From Stigonema ocellatum SAG 48.90 = DSM 106950 (GTDB lineage: Bacteria; Cyanobacteriota; Cyanobacteriia; Cyanobacteriales; Nostocaceae), in assembly GCA_016903675.1 (NCBI GenBank), contig JADQBA010000007.1, positions 70,551-134,550 of the forward strand: 64,000 nt of DNA. The letters are read 5' to 3'. The translations under genes and the position numbers were made by a program. A model generated the notes under the pieces. The model was not told the origin of the DNA and made no database searches. It saw only the letters and a program-made list of their open reading frames with translations. Each line of letters begins with the position of its first letter. Position 1 is the stretch's first letter. Below are positions 54,884 through 63,476 of this stretch, one piece after another.

Positions 54884-55378
54884 ATGATTAAATCTTGGAT
54901 GGTTATTGGGGGTGTAACTTTCTTAGTTGCATTAGGTGCTAACTTTATTACTCCAGGCGATCGCAAATGGTTCAAGCGCTTACAAAGACCTAGATGGCTG
55001 ACTTTTGAGGCAGCAATTCCTGTTATCTGGAGTGTAATCTTTATTTGTGGCGCTTGGTCAGCTTATATTGTCTGGGAAAAGAACTCAGGAACCAGTAAAC
55101 CCTGGTTCCTCATGGGGTTTTACCTGCTGTTGGAAATTGTTACCATTGCCTATACCCCTGTAATGTTCCGGCTTCGCAGTCTCAAGATAGGTACCATTAT
55201 CGGTGGCACTGGTTTCGTTATCGGCATTATATTAACCCTCACAGTTCTCACTGTTTCTGGTTGGGCAGCACTGTTGCTTGTACCTTATTTGCTTTGGAGT
55301 CCAATTGGTACTTATACTACTTGGGAGATGGTGCGGCTTAATCCTGAAGGAAACACGGGAGTGGGGCATGGGGAGTAG
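54884..55378 (+). CDS. TspO/MBR-family membrane protein
   Basis: This 164-aa protein, counted from ATG 54884, has about five helices. The first helix and PGDRKWFKRLQRPRWLTFEA plus IPVIWSVIFICGAWSAYIVW are characteristic of TspO, which binds tetrapyrroles and is linked to stress and light responses. GTG at 54875 is the other possible start. It follows the response regulator by a few bases and may be in its operon. The last nine residues (GNTGVGHGE) are encoded by a heptamer repeat (GGGGAGT), so the natural end is altered. Confidence 0.88.
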   Translation: MIKSWMVIGGVTFLVALGANFITPGDRKWFKRLQRPRWLTFEAAIPVIWSVIFICGAWSAYIVWEKNSGTSKPWFLMGFYLLLEIVTIAYTPVMFRLRSLKIGTIIGGTGFVIGIILTLTVLTVSGWAALLLVPYLLWSPIGTYTTWEMVRLNPEGNTGVGHGE

Positions 55379-55455
55379 GGAGTGGGGAGTGGGGAAGAGG
55401 GGGAAGAGGGCTATATTTAACTTTATATATTGTTTGTCCGAAAATATACCCCTGC

Positions 55456-57360
55456 ATGATTTCTACTCAGCGGATAATTTATTGCACAAATCCAGGCTGC
55501 ACTAACCCGATTAATCCTGTGGGAGAAAGCCTGTGTGCAAGTTGCCAAACTCCCCTAGTTCATCAGTATCTCTGGGTAACTGGTGAACGTCAAGGCAATA
55601 TTAGACTCGGTAAAAAGGTAGCAGATAGGTACGAGGTCATTACACCCCAGATTTGGCTGGATACTCAACCAGGATTATTGCCACATATACCTGAAGAATT
55701 ACCAAAAGAAATAATTCCTTACCTACAGTTATATCAACAGCGGTTACACCTGCCTCAGGTATATGGGTTTGAGGGTGATATTCTCTTACTGGAAAATATA
55801 CCCATAGATGAGACTGGAAATCTCTACCCAACGATTACAGATGCATGGGACCAAGCAACGGCGGTACGGCAAGTTTACTGGTTGTGGCAAATTCTTCAAC
55901 TGTGGATACCTTTAGCAGAATTGGGAGTAGCAGATAGTTTGCTCTTTCCTGACAACTTGCGAGTGCAAGGTTGGTGTGTGCGACTATTAGAACTTGTAGA
56001 GACGTTGTATGCAACCTCTCTACAACAATTGGGAGAGTGTTGGCAACCTTGGGTAGCTACGGCAAAAACACCTGTGGCACATGGGTTACAGGAAATAGTT
56101 CAGCAGATGTGTGGGGGAAAAGCCCAGTTAGAGGCGATCGCCACTCAACTCAATGAGTTATTACTATCTGCTGCTGCGGAACTGCCATTAACTCTGAAGG
56201 TGGCTGGGGCAACAGATACTGGTCCTGCTGCCATGCAAAATGAAGACACTTGTTATCCTATGGACTCTGAAGATGAGGATTTAGGGTTGCTGCCACAAGT
56301 TTCGATGGTTTGCGATGGTATTGGTGGACACGAAGGTGGGGAGGTTGCAAGTCTTTTAGCAGTGCAGTCCCTAAAATTGCAAATCCGTGCCTTAGTAACA
56401 GAGGTAGCTTTAGCTACTGAACTTGTACCACCAGAATTGTTGCAGCAACAACTAGAAGCAAGTTTACGGGTTGTGAATAACGTAATTTGCAACTGCAATA
56501 ACGAGCAAAAACGCGAAGGTACTCAGCGCATGGGTACAACCTTGGTCATGGCGGTGCAAATGCCACAACGTATCCATACTATCTCAGGGTGGCACTCAGA
56601 AAATGCTCATGAACTTTACTTAGTTAATATTGGCGATAGTCGTGCCTATTGGATAACGCGCAACTACTGTATGTTACTGACAGTAGATGATGATGTGGCG
56701 GCGAGGGAAGTCCGCTTTGTCCGCAGTCTGTATCGAAAAGCACTACAACGCCCAGATGCTACTGCCCTAACCCAAGCATTGGGGACAAAAGAAGGCGAAC
56801 TTTTACGCCCTTTGATTCAGCGATTTATTTTAGAAGAAGATGGCATATTACTGCTGTGTTCTGACGGTTTAAGTGATAATAACTTGGTAGAACAATCCTG
56901 GCAGGATTATGCTACACCAGTGTTGACAGGTGAACTTTCTTTAGAAGATGCTGTCTACCAGTGGATTAACCAGGCAAACCAGAAAAATGGTCATGATAAT
57001 ACGTCCGTGGTTCTTACCCATTGCCGTGTCTCCCCAGGATACCTTGTACCAATTACTCCCACGTTCCCTTTAGTAGAGATACAACTTGCAGAACTAGAAG
57101 AACCTGACTTGGTAGAAAGTTCTCAAGTACTTTTGGATTTGGACATTACAGCAGTAGCTACACTCGACGACACCCAAACCTCTGTCAAAAGTCAACTTAA
57201 GTCAAAACGGTGGGTGCGGCTTGGGGGATTGTTGGCTTTGCTTGGGGGTTTGAGTCTAGGATTATTTGTGAGATGGCAACTGGATTCTCCAGCATTCCAG
57301 CAGATCTGTCGGCGACTTCCTCAGCAAATGCAGCAGTTATGTCCGCCTTTGAGGAGATGA
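55456..57360 (+). CDS. PP2C-type Ser/Thr phosphatase with N-terminal zinc ribbon
   Basis: This 634-aa protein starts with a zinc ribbon (IYCTNPGCTNPINPVGESLC, then ASCQTPLV), followed by about 180 residues that look like a worn kinase-like or adaptor domain. The PP2C domain begins near residue 245 (KVAGATDTGPAAMQNEDTCY), with metal-binding Asp in VCDGIGGHEGGE, Asp in LLLCSDGLSDNN and GHDNTSVVLTHC. A membrane helix (LGGLLALLGGLSLGLFVRW) is near the C-terminus. It should reverse Ser/Thr phosphorylation, perhaps of kinases such as the one at 39108, whose zinc ribbon is similar. Confidence 0.9.
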   Translation: MISTQRIIYCTNPGCTNPINPVGESLCASCQTPLVHQYLWVTGERQGNIRLGKKVADRYEVITPQIWLDTQPGLLPHIPEELPKEIIPYLQLYQQRLHLPQVYGFEGDILLLENIPIDETGNLYPTITDAWDQATAVRQVYWLWQILQLWIPLAELGVADSLLFPDNLRVQGWCVRLLELVETLYATSLQQLGECWQPWVATAKTPVAHGLQEIVQQMCGGKAQLEAIATQLNELLLSAAAELPLTLKVAGATDTGPAAMQNEDTCYPMDSEDEDLGLLPQVSMVCDGIGGHEGGEVASLLAVQSLKLQIRALVTEVALATELVPPELLQQQLEASLRVVNNVICNCNNEQKREGTQRMGTTLVMAVQMPQRIHTISGWHSENAHELYLVNIGDSRAYWITRNYCMLLTVDDDVAAREVRFVRSLYRKALQRPDATALTQALGTKEGELLRPLIQRFILEEDGILLLCSDGLSDNNLVEQSWQDYATPVLTGELSLEDAVYQWINQANQKNGHDNTSVVLTHCRVSPGYLVPITPTFPLVEIQLAELEEPDLVESSQVLLDLDITAVATLDDTQTSVKSQLKSKRWVRLGGLLALLGGLSLGLFVRWQLDSPAFQQICRRLPQQMQQLCPPLRR

Positions 57361-57410
57361 CATAATAACCAATCAAAGCAAAGATGCTTGATACAACTCA
57401 GTTAGAATAG

Positions 57411-58013
57411 ATGCTTATGGAAGAATTGACCAAAACTTTTCATGCACTCAAAGAATGGGCAATTGCCGTGAATGCCTTGGAAATGGGCAAAACAATTATG
57501 CTTCTGCGCAAGGGCGGTATCCACGAACTGCGTGGACGTTTCCAAGTAGCCCATGATGAGATTTTGCTCTACCCGACTTACGAACATCAACAGCCTTTCC
57601 TGCTTAAGCCTGAGTATGCCAATTTTGTCTGTCCAGTGACATCGGGCTGGCGGCCAGAAACAGTTAGGATAGGTAGTTGGGCTAAGATTACTGATATTTT
57701 CCCAGTCACGCAGGAGTCAATCGTTAATGCCTTGCTCCCGTTCCATCTTTGGAACGAGTATTTTATTAGCGATCGCCTAAAATGGAAACCACGTCAGCCG
57801 CTATACATACTGCTGCTGCGGACTTACAAACTACCCCAAGTTCAGGAAATTCCCTATCGTGCTGAATACAGTGGTTGCAAGTCATGGATTGATTTAGCAG
57901 AGGTGATTGACTTGCACCGATCGCAACCAGTTTTGTCTAACTCTGCCTACACCCAGCTAGTTGCAGAGATTCGCAGCATCGTCAATGATAAGTTATATGT
58001 CCCAGGGGCATAA
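57411..58013 (+). CDS. DUF1802-family protein
   Basis: This 200-aa protein (198 aa if begun at ATG 57417) matches DUF1802: AHALKEWAIAV-like start (FHALKEWAIAVNALEMGKTI), LLRKGGIHELRGRFQVAHDE, then LLYPTYEHQQPFLLKPEY and LLRTYKLPQVQEIPY. The family is found in cyanobacteria and some other bacteria, and its function is unknown. The protein is soluble. It lies 50 bp downstream of the phosphatase gene. Confidence 0.85.
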   Translation: MLMEELTKTFHALKEWAIAVNALEMGKTIMLLRKGGIHELRGRFQVAHDEILLYPTYEHQQPFLLKPEYANFVCPVTSGWRPETVRIGSWAKITDIFPVTQESIVNALLPFHLWNEYFISDRLKWKPRQPLYILLLRTYKLPQVQEIPYRAEYSGCKSWIDLAEVIDLHRSQPVLSNSAYTQLVAEIRSIVNDKLYVPGA

Positions 58014-58257
58014 CTTATTTGCAGTCAAAAAAGTAGTCAGACATACATACATATTCTGTAACCACAGATAACATCAGATAAACATAGAGGCTTTTTGTCC
58101 ATGTTTATCTTTTTTATTTGTGGTTACTTTTACTTAGGTTGCAAGTATGGACTTCTATAAGTGATTAATATTTGACTAAAACCTCACCCAACCGGTGTTG
58201 TTGGGCTTGACAAAAGTGTGATAGTATGCGTAAAAAGCAAAGAGAAAGGAGTTTGCT
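58014..58257. other. Intergenic stretch with hairpin
   Basis: Words ATAAACATAGAGGCTTTTTG and CCATGTTTATCTTTTTT suggest a weak terminator behind the DUF1802 gene near 58078-58117. A ribosome binding site AAAGGAG lies just before 58258. No other feature is seen. Confidence 0.45.
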
Positions 58258-58515
58258 ATGTTTCGACAAATGTGCTGGTTATCTAAGTCTGGCGATAGTG
58301 GAGAGAAAATTTTGCATTTGCAGACCGCGCCTAATCAACCTTGGCGACCATACACAGCTTTTGGGCAATATGCAGTACCCGATTACCAAATACCGGGTGG
58401 TTCTAAAGGCTGGGCAACTTACCAAAAGCTGTTAAAAGCTGGTTGGACCTTAGTACCCAGCGCACGAGCAAACGAATTTAGCAGTGAGTCATCGGAAGTC
58501 AGGAGTAGGGAGTAG
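58258..58515 (+). CDS. Small conserved-looking hypothetical protein
   Basis: This 85-aa protein starts MFRQMCWLSKSGDSGEKILH after a good AGGAG ribosome binding site at 7-8 bp. It contains aromatic and Gly-rich segments (QPWRPYTAFGQYAVPDYQIP, GSKGWATYQKLLKAGWTLVP). I do not recognise a family. The last residues (SSESSEVRSRE) are read from a GGGAGTA heptamer repeat, so the original C-terminus may be shorter. Good ribosome binding site and non-repetitive composition support a real gene. Confidence 0.6.
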   Translation: MFRQMCWLSKSGDSGEKILHLQTAPNQPWRPYTAFGQYAVPDYQIPGGSKGWATYQKLLKAGWTLVPSARANEFSSESSEVRSRE

Positions 58516-58630
58516 GGAGTGGGGAGTGGGGAGTGGGGAGTGGGGAGTGGGGAGTGGGGAGTAGGGAGTTAGGAGTTAGGAGTTAGGAGTTAGGAGTTAG
58601 GAGTTAATTCATAATTCATAATTCATAATT
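58499..58630. repeat. Heptamer tandem repeats
   Basis: Consecutive runs of GGGGAGT (about 58512-58565) and GAGTTAG (about 58566-58605), then ATTCATA units. They form the 3' flank of the small gene and the end of the convergent osmoprotectant operon. Confidence 0.9.
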
Positions 58631-58633
58631 CAT

Positions 58634-59542
58634 CTAAAACCCCTTAGCTTTGCGAAACTCGCGGACAACATCTTTAATATCACGTAACTCGCCCTCAACT
58701 AAATAGTTGAGTTGCCGCATTTCGTCTGCGGAAATTCGTCCGGCTAGTTGGGCGATCGCTTTCCCTATTTCTGGATACTTTTTCAACGTCTGTTTACGGA
58801 CAATCGGCACAACTTCATAAGGTGGAAAATACCGCAAATCATCCTTAAGCACCACCAAACCCAAGCGAGAAATTTGCCCATCAGTGGAATTACCATTTAT
58901 GATATCTACTTGCTTTTGCAGCAACGCCCGATAAATTAATCCCAAATCCATGATGCGCGGAGATCGTGCAAAGCGTAACCCATAAGTTTTAGCTAATCCA
59001 GGAAAACCATCTTCTCGTTCAATAAATTCATAGCCAAAACCACCCTGCCACTGTGGTGTATACTGGGCAGCTGCGGAAAGAGTTTGAATATTGTAACGCT
59101 TTGCATCTTCACCACGTATAATCATAGCGAAAGTATCTTCAAAACCCAAAGGCTCCATCACTTCTAAATTGAACTTCTGAGCATAAGCTTGTTTTAACTT
59201 TTCGTAAACTACCTTTGCATCGTTAATGACTTTTTGTTTTAAAATAACAGTAAAAGCTGTGCCCGTATACTCAACATAACCATCAATTTTGCCAGTAGCG
59301 ATCGCTTGATGAGTAACCAGAGCACTGGTAAATCGGAGGCGACCAACCTTTAAATGAGTTTTCGCTTCAATTTGTTGTGCTAAAAGCTCACTTAAAATAT
59401 CTTGCTCAGTAAAACCCTTCGACGCCACCACAACATCACCACCGCCCCCATTTGATGCAGGGTTGCAGCTAGCTATACCCAACACCAAAGCAAAAGTTAA
59501 AAAGCTAAAAATCAAAAATCTCTTCCCAGCAATAAATTTCAT
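58634..59542 (-). CDS. Osmoprotectant ABC transporter, substrate-binding lipoprotein
   Basis: This 302-aa lipoprotein has a signal peptide with lipobox LGIASC. The mature part starts VVVASKGFTEQDILSELLAQ, characteristic of the OpuAC/OsmF (glycine betaine, choline, proline betaine) binding proteins. It also has VEYTGTAFTVIL and FARSPRIMDLGLIYRALLQK. It catches compatible solutes outside and hands them to the permease. Its start overlaps the permease stop by 4 bp, so it is the third gene of the operon. Confidence 0.92.
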   Translation of the reverse strand: MKFIAGKRFLIFSFLTFALVLGIASCNPASNGGGGDVVVASKGFTEQDILSELLAQQIEAKTHLKVGRLRFTSALVTHQAIATGKIDGYVEYTGTAFTVILKQKVINDAKVVYEKLKQAYAQKFNLEVMEPLGFEDTFAMIIRGEDAKRYNIQTLSAAAQYTPQWQGGFGYEFIEREDGFPGLAKTYGLRFARSPRIMDLGLIYRALLQKQVDIINGNSTDGQISRLGLVVLKDDLRYFPPYEVVPIVRKQTLKKYPEIGKAIAQLAGRISADEMRQLNYLVEGELRDIKDVVREFRKAKGF

Positions 59543-60174
59543 TTAATCGTTAACTTCCCCTCCAACCAACCAATTGCCAAATCAGCAATTATTGCAATGA
59601 TTGCCGCCGGAATTGCACCAGCTAATATCAATTGATTATTCACCGCCGAAATACCGCGAAAAATCAACTCTCCCAAACCACCAGCACCAATCGCCGCTGC
59701 AATAGTTGCAATGCCAATACCAATCACCGTCGCCAGCCGTACTCCCGCTAGAATCACGGCGATCGCCAAGGGAATCTCCACCTGTAACAACAATTGTCTA
59801 TCTGTCATCCCCATGCCGCGTCCAGCTTCCCGAATGGCTGGATCGACGCTGGTAATACCAGTGTAAGTGTTGCGAATTATCGGTAACAGTGAATACAGGA
59901 TTAGGGCAAAAATAGCGGGGTTTGTTCCAATTCCGCCAATGACAGGTACAGGGATGAGTAAGCCGAAGAGCGCTAGACTGGGAATAGTTTGCAGAATGTT
60001 TGCAATGCCGAGAACTGGTTGACGGAGGTTTTTTTGGCGGGTAATTAATATACCTAGGGGAATGCCTACGAGGGTAGCAATACTGATAGAAATTGATACT
60101 AGTAACAAGTGTTCTAGGGTGTGTTGCAGGATATCTGGGGCATATTTGATCAGGAAGAAGTCTTTAAAGTTCAT
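59539..60174 (-). CDS. Osmoprotectant ABC transporter, permease
   Basis: This 211-aa integral membrane protein has about five to six helices. It contains the permease signature for the ATPase contact (REAGRGMGMTDRQLLLQVEI, then PLAIAVILAGVRLATVIGIG) of the BPD transporter family. TIPSLALFGLLIPVPVIGG is typical of OpuB/OsmW-type permeases. It overlaps both neighbours by 4 bp, which suggests fixed stoichiometry by coupling. Confidence 0.93.
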   Translation of the reverse strand: MNFKDFFLIKYAPDILQHTLEHLLLVSISISIATLVGIPLGILITRQKNLRQPVLGIANILQTIPSLALFGLLIPVPVIGGIGTNPAIFALILYSLLPIIRNTYTGITSVDPAIREAGRGMGMTDRQLLLQVEIPLAIAVILAGVRLATVIGIGIATIAAAIGAGGLGELIFRGISAVNNQLILAGAIPAAIIAIIADLAIGWLEGKLTIK

Positions 60175-60920
60175 AAGACAGGTTTAAGACATTGCAGAAA
60201 GGCTAGGGCTTCTGGATGCTGCGATCGCATAAATTCATCGCTTGTACCCAACACTACTAATTCTCCCCCATCCATTAACCCAATTCTCGATGCTAAAACA
60301 AATGCTTCTTGAATATCGTGAGTGACAAACACAACCGTCTTCCCCAATTCCTGCTGCAAGTGCTTAAATTCTTGTTGCAGTTCTAACCGCGTAATGGGAT
60401 CGAGTGCGCCAAAGGGTTCATCCATCAACAAAAGGGGCGGATCAGCGGCCAATGCCCTTGCTACACCAACTCTTTGACGTTGTCCTCCAGAAAGTTCGTG
60501 GGGATATCTTTGGGCAAATTGTGCTGGTTCTAAACCAACGAGTTGCAAAAGTTCATAAACCCGCGTTTTGATTTGTTTGGGTTTCCAACCTTCTAAAGAA
60601 GGGACTAAACCCACATTGCGTTCCACAGTGAAATGAGGAAATAAACCAGTTTCTTGAATGACATAACCAATCTTGCGCCGCAGTTTAATTTCATCCCACT
60701 GGGTTGTCGGTATACCATCAAATAATACTTCGCCTTGTGTGGGCGTAAAGAGGCGGTTGATTAATTTCATTGTAGTGGTTTTACCGCTTCCACTGCGTCC
60801 CAGTAATACAAGTGCTTCTCCCCGACGGATGGCGAAATTGAGATTCGACACCAAGGGGCGATGGTTGCGACTAAAGGTGACATCGCGGAATTCAACAGCG
60901 ATTTCGTTATTTTGCGGCAT
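60171..60920 (-). CDS. Osmoprotectant ABC transporter, ATPase
   Basis: This 249-aa ATPase has Walker A LLGRSGSGKTTTMK, Q-loop YVIQETGLFPH, signature LSGGQRQRVGVARAL, Walker B LLLMDEPFGALD and H-loop FVTHDIQEA. It is the first structural gene of the operon and energises uptake of glycine betaine-type solutes. Unlike some OpuA-type ATPases it has no C-terminal CBS domains, so ionic-strength sensing must lie elsewhere. A 13-codon frame with strong ribosome binding site precedes it (60936-60977). Confidence 0.94.
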   Translation of the reverse strand: MPQNNEIAVEFRDVTFSRNHRPLVSNLNFAIRRGEALVLLGRSGSGKTTTMKLINRLFTPTQGEVLFDGIPTTQWDEIKLRRKIGYVIQETGLFPHFTVERNVGLVPSLEGWKPKQIKTRVYELLQLVGLEPAQFAQRYPHELSGGQRQRVGVARALAADPPLLLMDEPFGALDPITRLELQQEFKHLQQELGKTVVFVTHDIQEAFVLASRIGLMDGGELVVLGTSDEFMRSQHPEALAFLQCLKPVL

Positions 60921-60935
60921 GGGTGACTTGCTTTC

Positions 60936-60977
60936 TTAGGCGGGCTTTAACTCTAACCGATAGACATAGTCGTGCAT
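60936..60977 (-). CDS. Possible 13-codon leader peptide
   Basis: ATG at 60977 is preceded by GGAGGAATCAAAC, the best ribosome binding site in the neighbourhood, and encodes MHDYVYRLELKPA before TAA. The stop is 15 bp before the ATPase start. It may be a regulatory upstream ORF of the transporter operon, or the head of a lost gene. Translation is not proven. Confidence 0.4.
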   Translation of the reverse strand: MHDYVYRLELKPA

Positions 60978-61153
60978 GTTTGATTCCTCCAGTGTCATTG
61001 AATTAACGTTACCATGACCCCCACCAAAGATGAAAGCCGTTGATCTCAAGAGCCAAGAGGTATCTTTCCTGTGTTTCTTAAGAGGATATCCTACCAACCG
61101 ATATAATGAGAATGACCTCCTTAAACTGCTCTTAGAAAATCCGGCGTTTGCTG
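60978..61153. promoter_or_regulatory. Divergent upstream region
   Basis: This stretch lies between the minus-strand transporter operon and the plus-strand restriction-R-like gene and must hold both promoters. TATAATGAG near 61100 on the plus strand is a candidate -10 box. No operator repeat is evident. Confidence 0.4.
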
Positions 61154-61783
61154 ATGACGACCAATGCTCGTACCTTGACGCTGAGTGATCTCCGACATCG
61201 TTTCGGAGTTAAGCTCAATGCTGACGATTCCTTTTTTTACCAATGGTTAGATCAGGCTCCCTCCTTAACCGAGTTGGAACAACAAGGGCTAGAGCGGCTG
61301 AAGCGGAATTATGAATATCTAAGCCAAGAAGAATTGCCACTGGAAGAAGTGGTTAAGCTCGTTGTTGTTTCACCGCTCCTTGACTTAGCCGGATTCTATC
61401 AACCGCCCTTTCTCATCAAAACCGAAGTTGGAACAACCTTAGAAATTACCGACGATCCTGACAATTTACCGATTCAGGGCAAAATAGATGTTCTCATTGT
61501 GCAAGATATGCTCTGGGTACTAGTGATTGAGTCGAAGCCAGCCCGCTTGGATGTTACCGCAGGCATTCCCCAGGCACTTATCTATCTCCTGAGCGCACCT
61601 ACCGAGCAATCCACTCCTTACGGCATGGTGACGAATGGGCGGGAAGTCTTATTTCTTAAACTAGATCGCTCCATTACCCCACCCCAATACACTCGCTCCA
61701 TGACCTACCGACTCCTAGAGAGTTTGCAGGAACGGGAGCAGATTCTACAAGGATTACGATACATTGGTGCATTAATGCAATAA
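61154..61783 (+). CDS. Restriction-endonuclease R-subunit-like protein (PD-(D/E)XK)
   Basis: This 209-aa protein from ATG 61154 (TTG 61148 is possible) belongs to the short cyanobacterial proteins annotated as type I restriction R N-terminal domain. The nuclease core is visible as GKIDVLIVQDMLWVLVIESK (Asp ... Glu-x-Lys), preceded by the helical region YEYLSQEELPLEEVVKLVVV. There is no helicase domain and no hsdM/hsdS nearby, so it is not a functional type I enzyme by itself. The biological role is unknown. Confidence 0.82.
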   Translation: MTTNARTLTLSDLRHRFGVKLNADDSFFYQWLDQAPSLTELEQQGLERLKRNYEYLSQEELPLEEVVKLVVVSPLLDLAGFYQPPFLIKTEVGTTLEITDDPDNLPIQGKIDVLIVQDMLWVLVIESKPARLDVTAGIPQALIYLLSAPTEQSTPYGMVTNGREVLFLKLDRSITPPQYTRSMTYRLLESLQEREQILQGLRYIGALMQ

Positions 61784-61811
61784 TCCGAAAGACTGACTGG
61801 AAAAACGTGGT

Positions 61812-61907
61812 GATCGTTCTCAATCTGTGATCCAACGGGATTCTACAGGTCAAGACTTGCTTAAATTTGCTGGTACTTGGCATGGAGCTAGCCCAATAAG
61901 CGCTTGA
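61812..61907 (+). pseudogene. Antitoxin-type fragment
   Basis: The plus strand reads DRSQSVIQRDSTGQDLLKFA then GTWHG and a stop. The words STGQDLLKFAGTW are typical of the DNA-binding or middle part of small VapB-like antitoxins of cyanobacteria. No start codon precedes it, and the part after GTW is lost. It overlaps the end of the Phd-type gene on the other strand. Confidence 0.45.
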
Positions 61908-62148
61908 GTTCTGCCGTAAAAGTTTCCGCACCAACCATTCGCGAGATTGAGAGGGCAGTTTGGGCTTGCTGACCGATCACTAAATCCTCTAACTGAGCGA
62001 GTCGGTTGATTAATTGCTCATAATTAACGAAAGACATAATCACATAACTCGGTTGCGATTCTGCCGTGAGTACAACAGGTTCAACAGCAGCTTGATTTAA
62101 AACTTCACTGTCAGTATTTTGGATTTCAGTAAGAGAAAACTGCTGCAT
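61888..62148 (-). CDS. Phd/YefM-type antitoxin (orphan)
   Basis: This 86-aa protein counted from ATG 62148 (MQQFSLTEIQNT) has an N-terminal Phd/YefM DNA-binding fold: EVLNQAAVEPVVLTAESQPS and YVIMSFVNYEQLINRLAQLE are the family pattern. A C-terminal toxin-binding tail follows. No toxin gene (RelE, Doc or PIN type) is adjacent on either side; downstream lies the remnant at 61812-61907. It is therefore an orphan antitoxin, or its toxin was deleted. Confidence 0.78.
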   Translation of the reverse strand: MQQFSLTEIQNTDSEVLNQAAVEPVVLTAESQPSYVIMSFVNYEQLINRLAQLEDLVIGQQAQTALSISRMVGAETFTAELKRLLG

Positions 62149-62293
62149 CCTAACACCCAAACCTTCTTGTTTTGACTCTATTGTAATGTAAATCGCTGTT
62201 TGTGAGTTGCTCTACATGACGTAAAAATCAGAGCGTCCAGAGATGAACTTACAAGTGGTTCAAGCATTCCTGACAGAGATTGATATCTATCTG

Positions 62294-62968
62294 CTAAACA
62301 AATGGTGTTTTACTAAAAATAGTCAGAAACACAGGACCCAGTAAGGGGTAGTGACCCAAACACAATAGTCCTGCACCCGAACCCAAATCCTCACGAGTTT
62401 TTAAGCTCAGGAATCTAATCCCACCGACCATGACTGGTGTATACTGAGGTGGTATATGTATAGAATTTCTTGCCGTTAAATCAACTAGGTAGAAGCGTCC
62501 ACCAGGAGAAAGCACCCGTGCTACCTCATCAAAAACCTGTTGAGGTTCCAAATAATGCAAGAAACTTAAGGTGTTGAAAACAGCATCAAACTGACCATCG
62601 GCAAAGGGAAGAGACTCTGCTTTGCCCTCAATATAAATTAAACGCGGACGGTGATGGTTATTGCGTCTTGCTACACGCAACATTTCAGTAGATAAATCCA
62701 ATCCGATCGCACGCAAATCGGGAAACTGAGTAGCAAGACGCTCCATCAGCCGTCCAGTACCACAGCCTATGTCAAGTACATTTGGCTGTGCTGGTAAATC
62801 AATATATTCCAGCAGCCGTTTGTGGATGGCTTGGTAGAATACGGAAGGAAAAAGCCAGTCGTAAATTAATGCCCAGAGGTCAAAAAGTTGCTTTTTATTA
62901 TTTAAAAATTCATTAGTCATCAGTTTTTGTAACTCGAAAGTCAAGTACGAAGGTAATGTATCTGCCAC
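62294..62968 (-). CDS. Class I SAM-dependent methyltransferase
   Basis: This 224-aa protein has SAM motif I VLDIGCGTGRLMERL (about 80-94), an acidic end of strand 2 (IGLDLSTEML) and the motif FNTLSFLHYLEPQQVFDEVA of the UbiE/methyltransf_11 group. The C-terminal part (VARVLSPGGRFYLVDLTARN) is as expected. The substrate is unknown, with small molecules or quinones being usual for the group. It stands alone on the minus strand. Confidence 0.87.
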   Translation of the reverse strand: MADTLPSYLTFELQKLMTNEFLNNKKQLFDLWALIYDWLFPSVFYQAIHKRLLEYIDLPAQPNVLDIGCGTGRLMERLATQFPDLRAIGLDLSTEMLRVARRNNHHRPRLIYIEGKAESLPFADGQFDAVFNTLSFLHYLEPQQVFDEVARVLSPGGRFYLVDLTARNSIHIPPQYTPVMVGGIRFLSLKTREDLGSGAGLLCLGHYPLLGPVFLTIFSKTPFV

Positions 62969-63011
62969 AACGCAATTCGTAATTCATAAGTCGTAATTCG
63001 TAATTAAATTT

Positions 63012-63476
63012 TTAAATACCATTAAAATGCTGCTGTTGCCATTTTTCCCACAAAGGATGCACATCAATAGGCTGTCCTTCATAGTTAAGCATGTGGTCGG
63101 AAATCATCACCCAAGGTTGGGCGCTACTTGTCCAGATGTTGCCTACGGGACGTAACCCGCTTGTATCATCCAACGTTCCGGCTTTAACGTTAATGGTATT
63201 TGGATTATAGGTGCGATCGTGAAACAATCGCGTTCCACAATCCCCACAGAACAAGCAATTCACATCACGTCCACTATCTGCTTTACGAGTCCAAGTTTTT
63301 GGTTCTCCTTGGACTATGACAACAGCATCTCGTGGTACAGTCAGTGACATACCGAAGGCGCTTGATGATTGTTTTTGACATTCCTGACAGTGGCATAGGT
63401 AGAGAGTGAGCGGTTGGGCACGGATTTCATAACGGATACTTCCGCATTGACAGCCTCCGGTATAAGTGGCGCTCAT
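63012..63476 (-). CDS. GFA-family zinc protein (CENP-V/GFA domain)
   Basis: This 154-aa protein starts at ATG 63476 (MSATYTGGCQCGSIRYEIRA); codons upstream in the same frame read into a neighbouring remnant. Zinc ligands are GGCQCG, CHCQECQK and CLFCGDCG, the full set of the glutathione-dependent formaldehyde-activating-like family. Members bind small thiols or are of unknown function. It ends in HPLWEKWQQQHFNG. Confidence 0.9.
   Translation of the reverse strand: MSATYTGGCQCGSIRYEIRAQPLTLYLCHCQECQKQSSSAFGMSLTVPRDAVVIVQGEPKTWTRKADSGRDVNCLFCGDCGTRLFHDRTYNPNTINVKAGTLDDTSGLRPVGNIWTSSAQPWVMISDHMLNYEGQPIDVHPLWEKWQQQHFNGI

Noticed and set aside
55278..55505. Plus-strand frame bridging TspO and the phosphatase gene
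   Set aside because: It overlaps both genes in another frame and mostly translates the GGGGAGT repeat.
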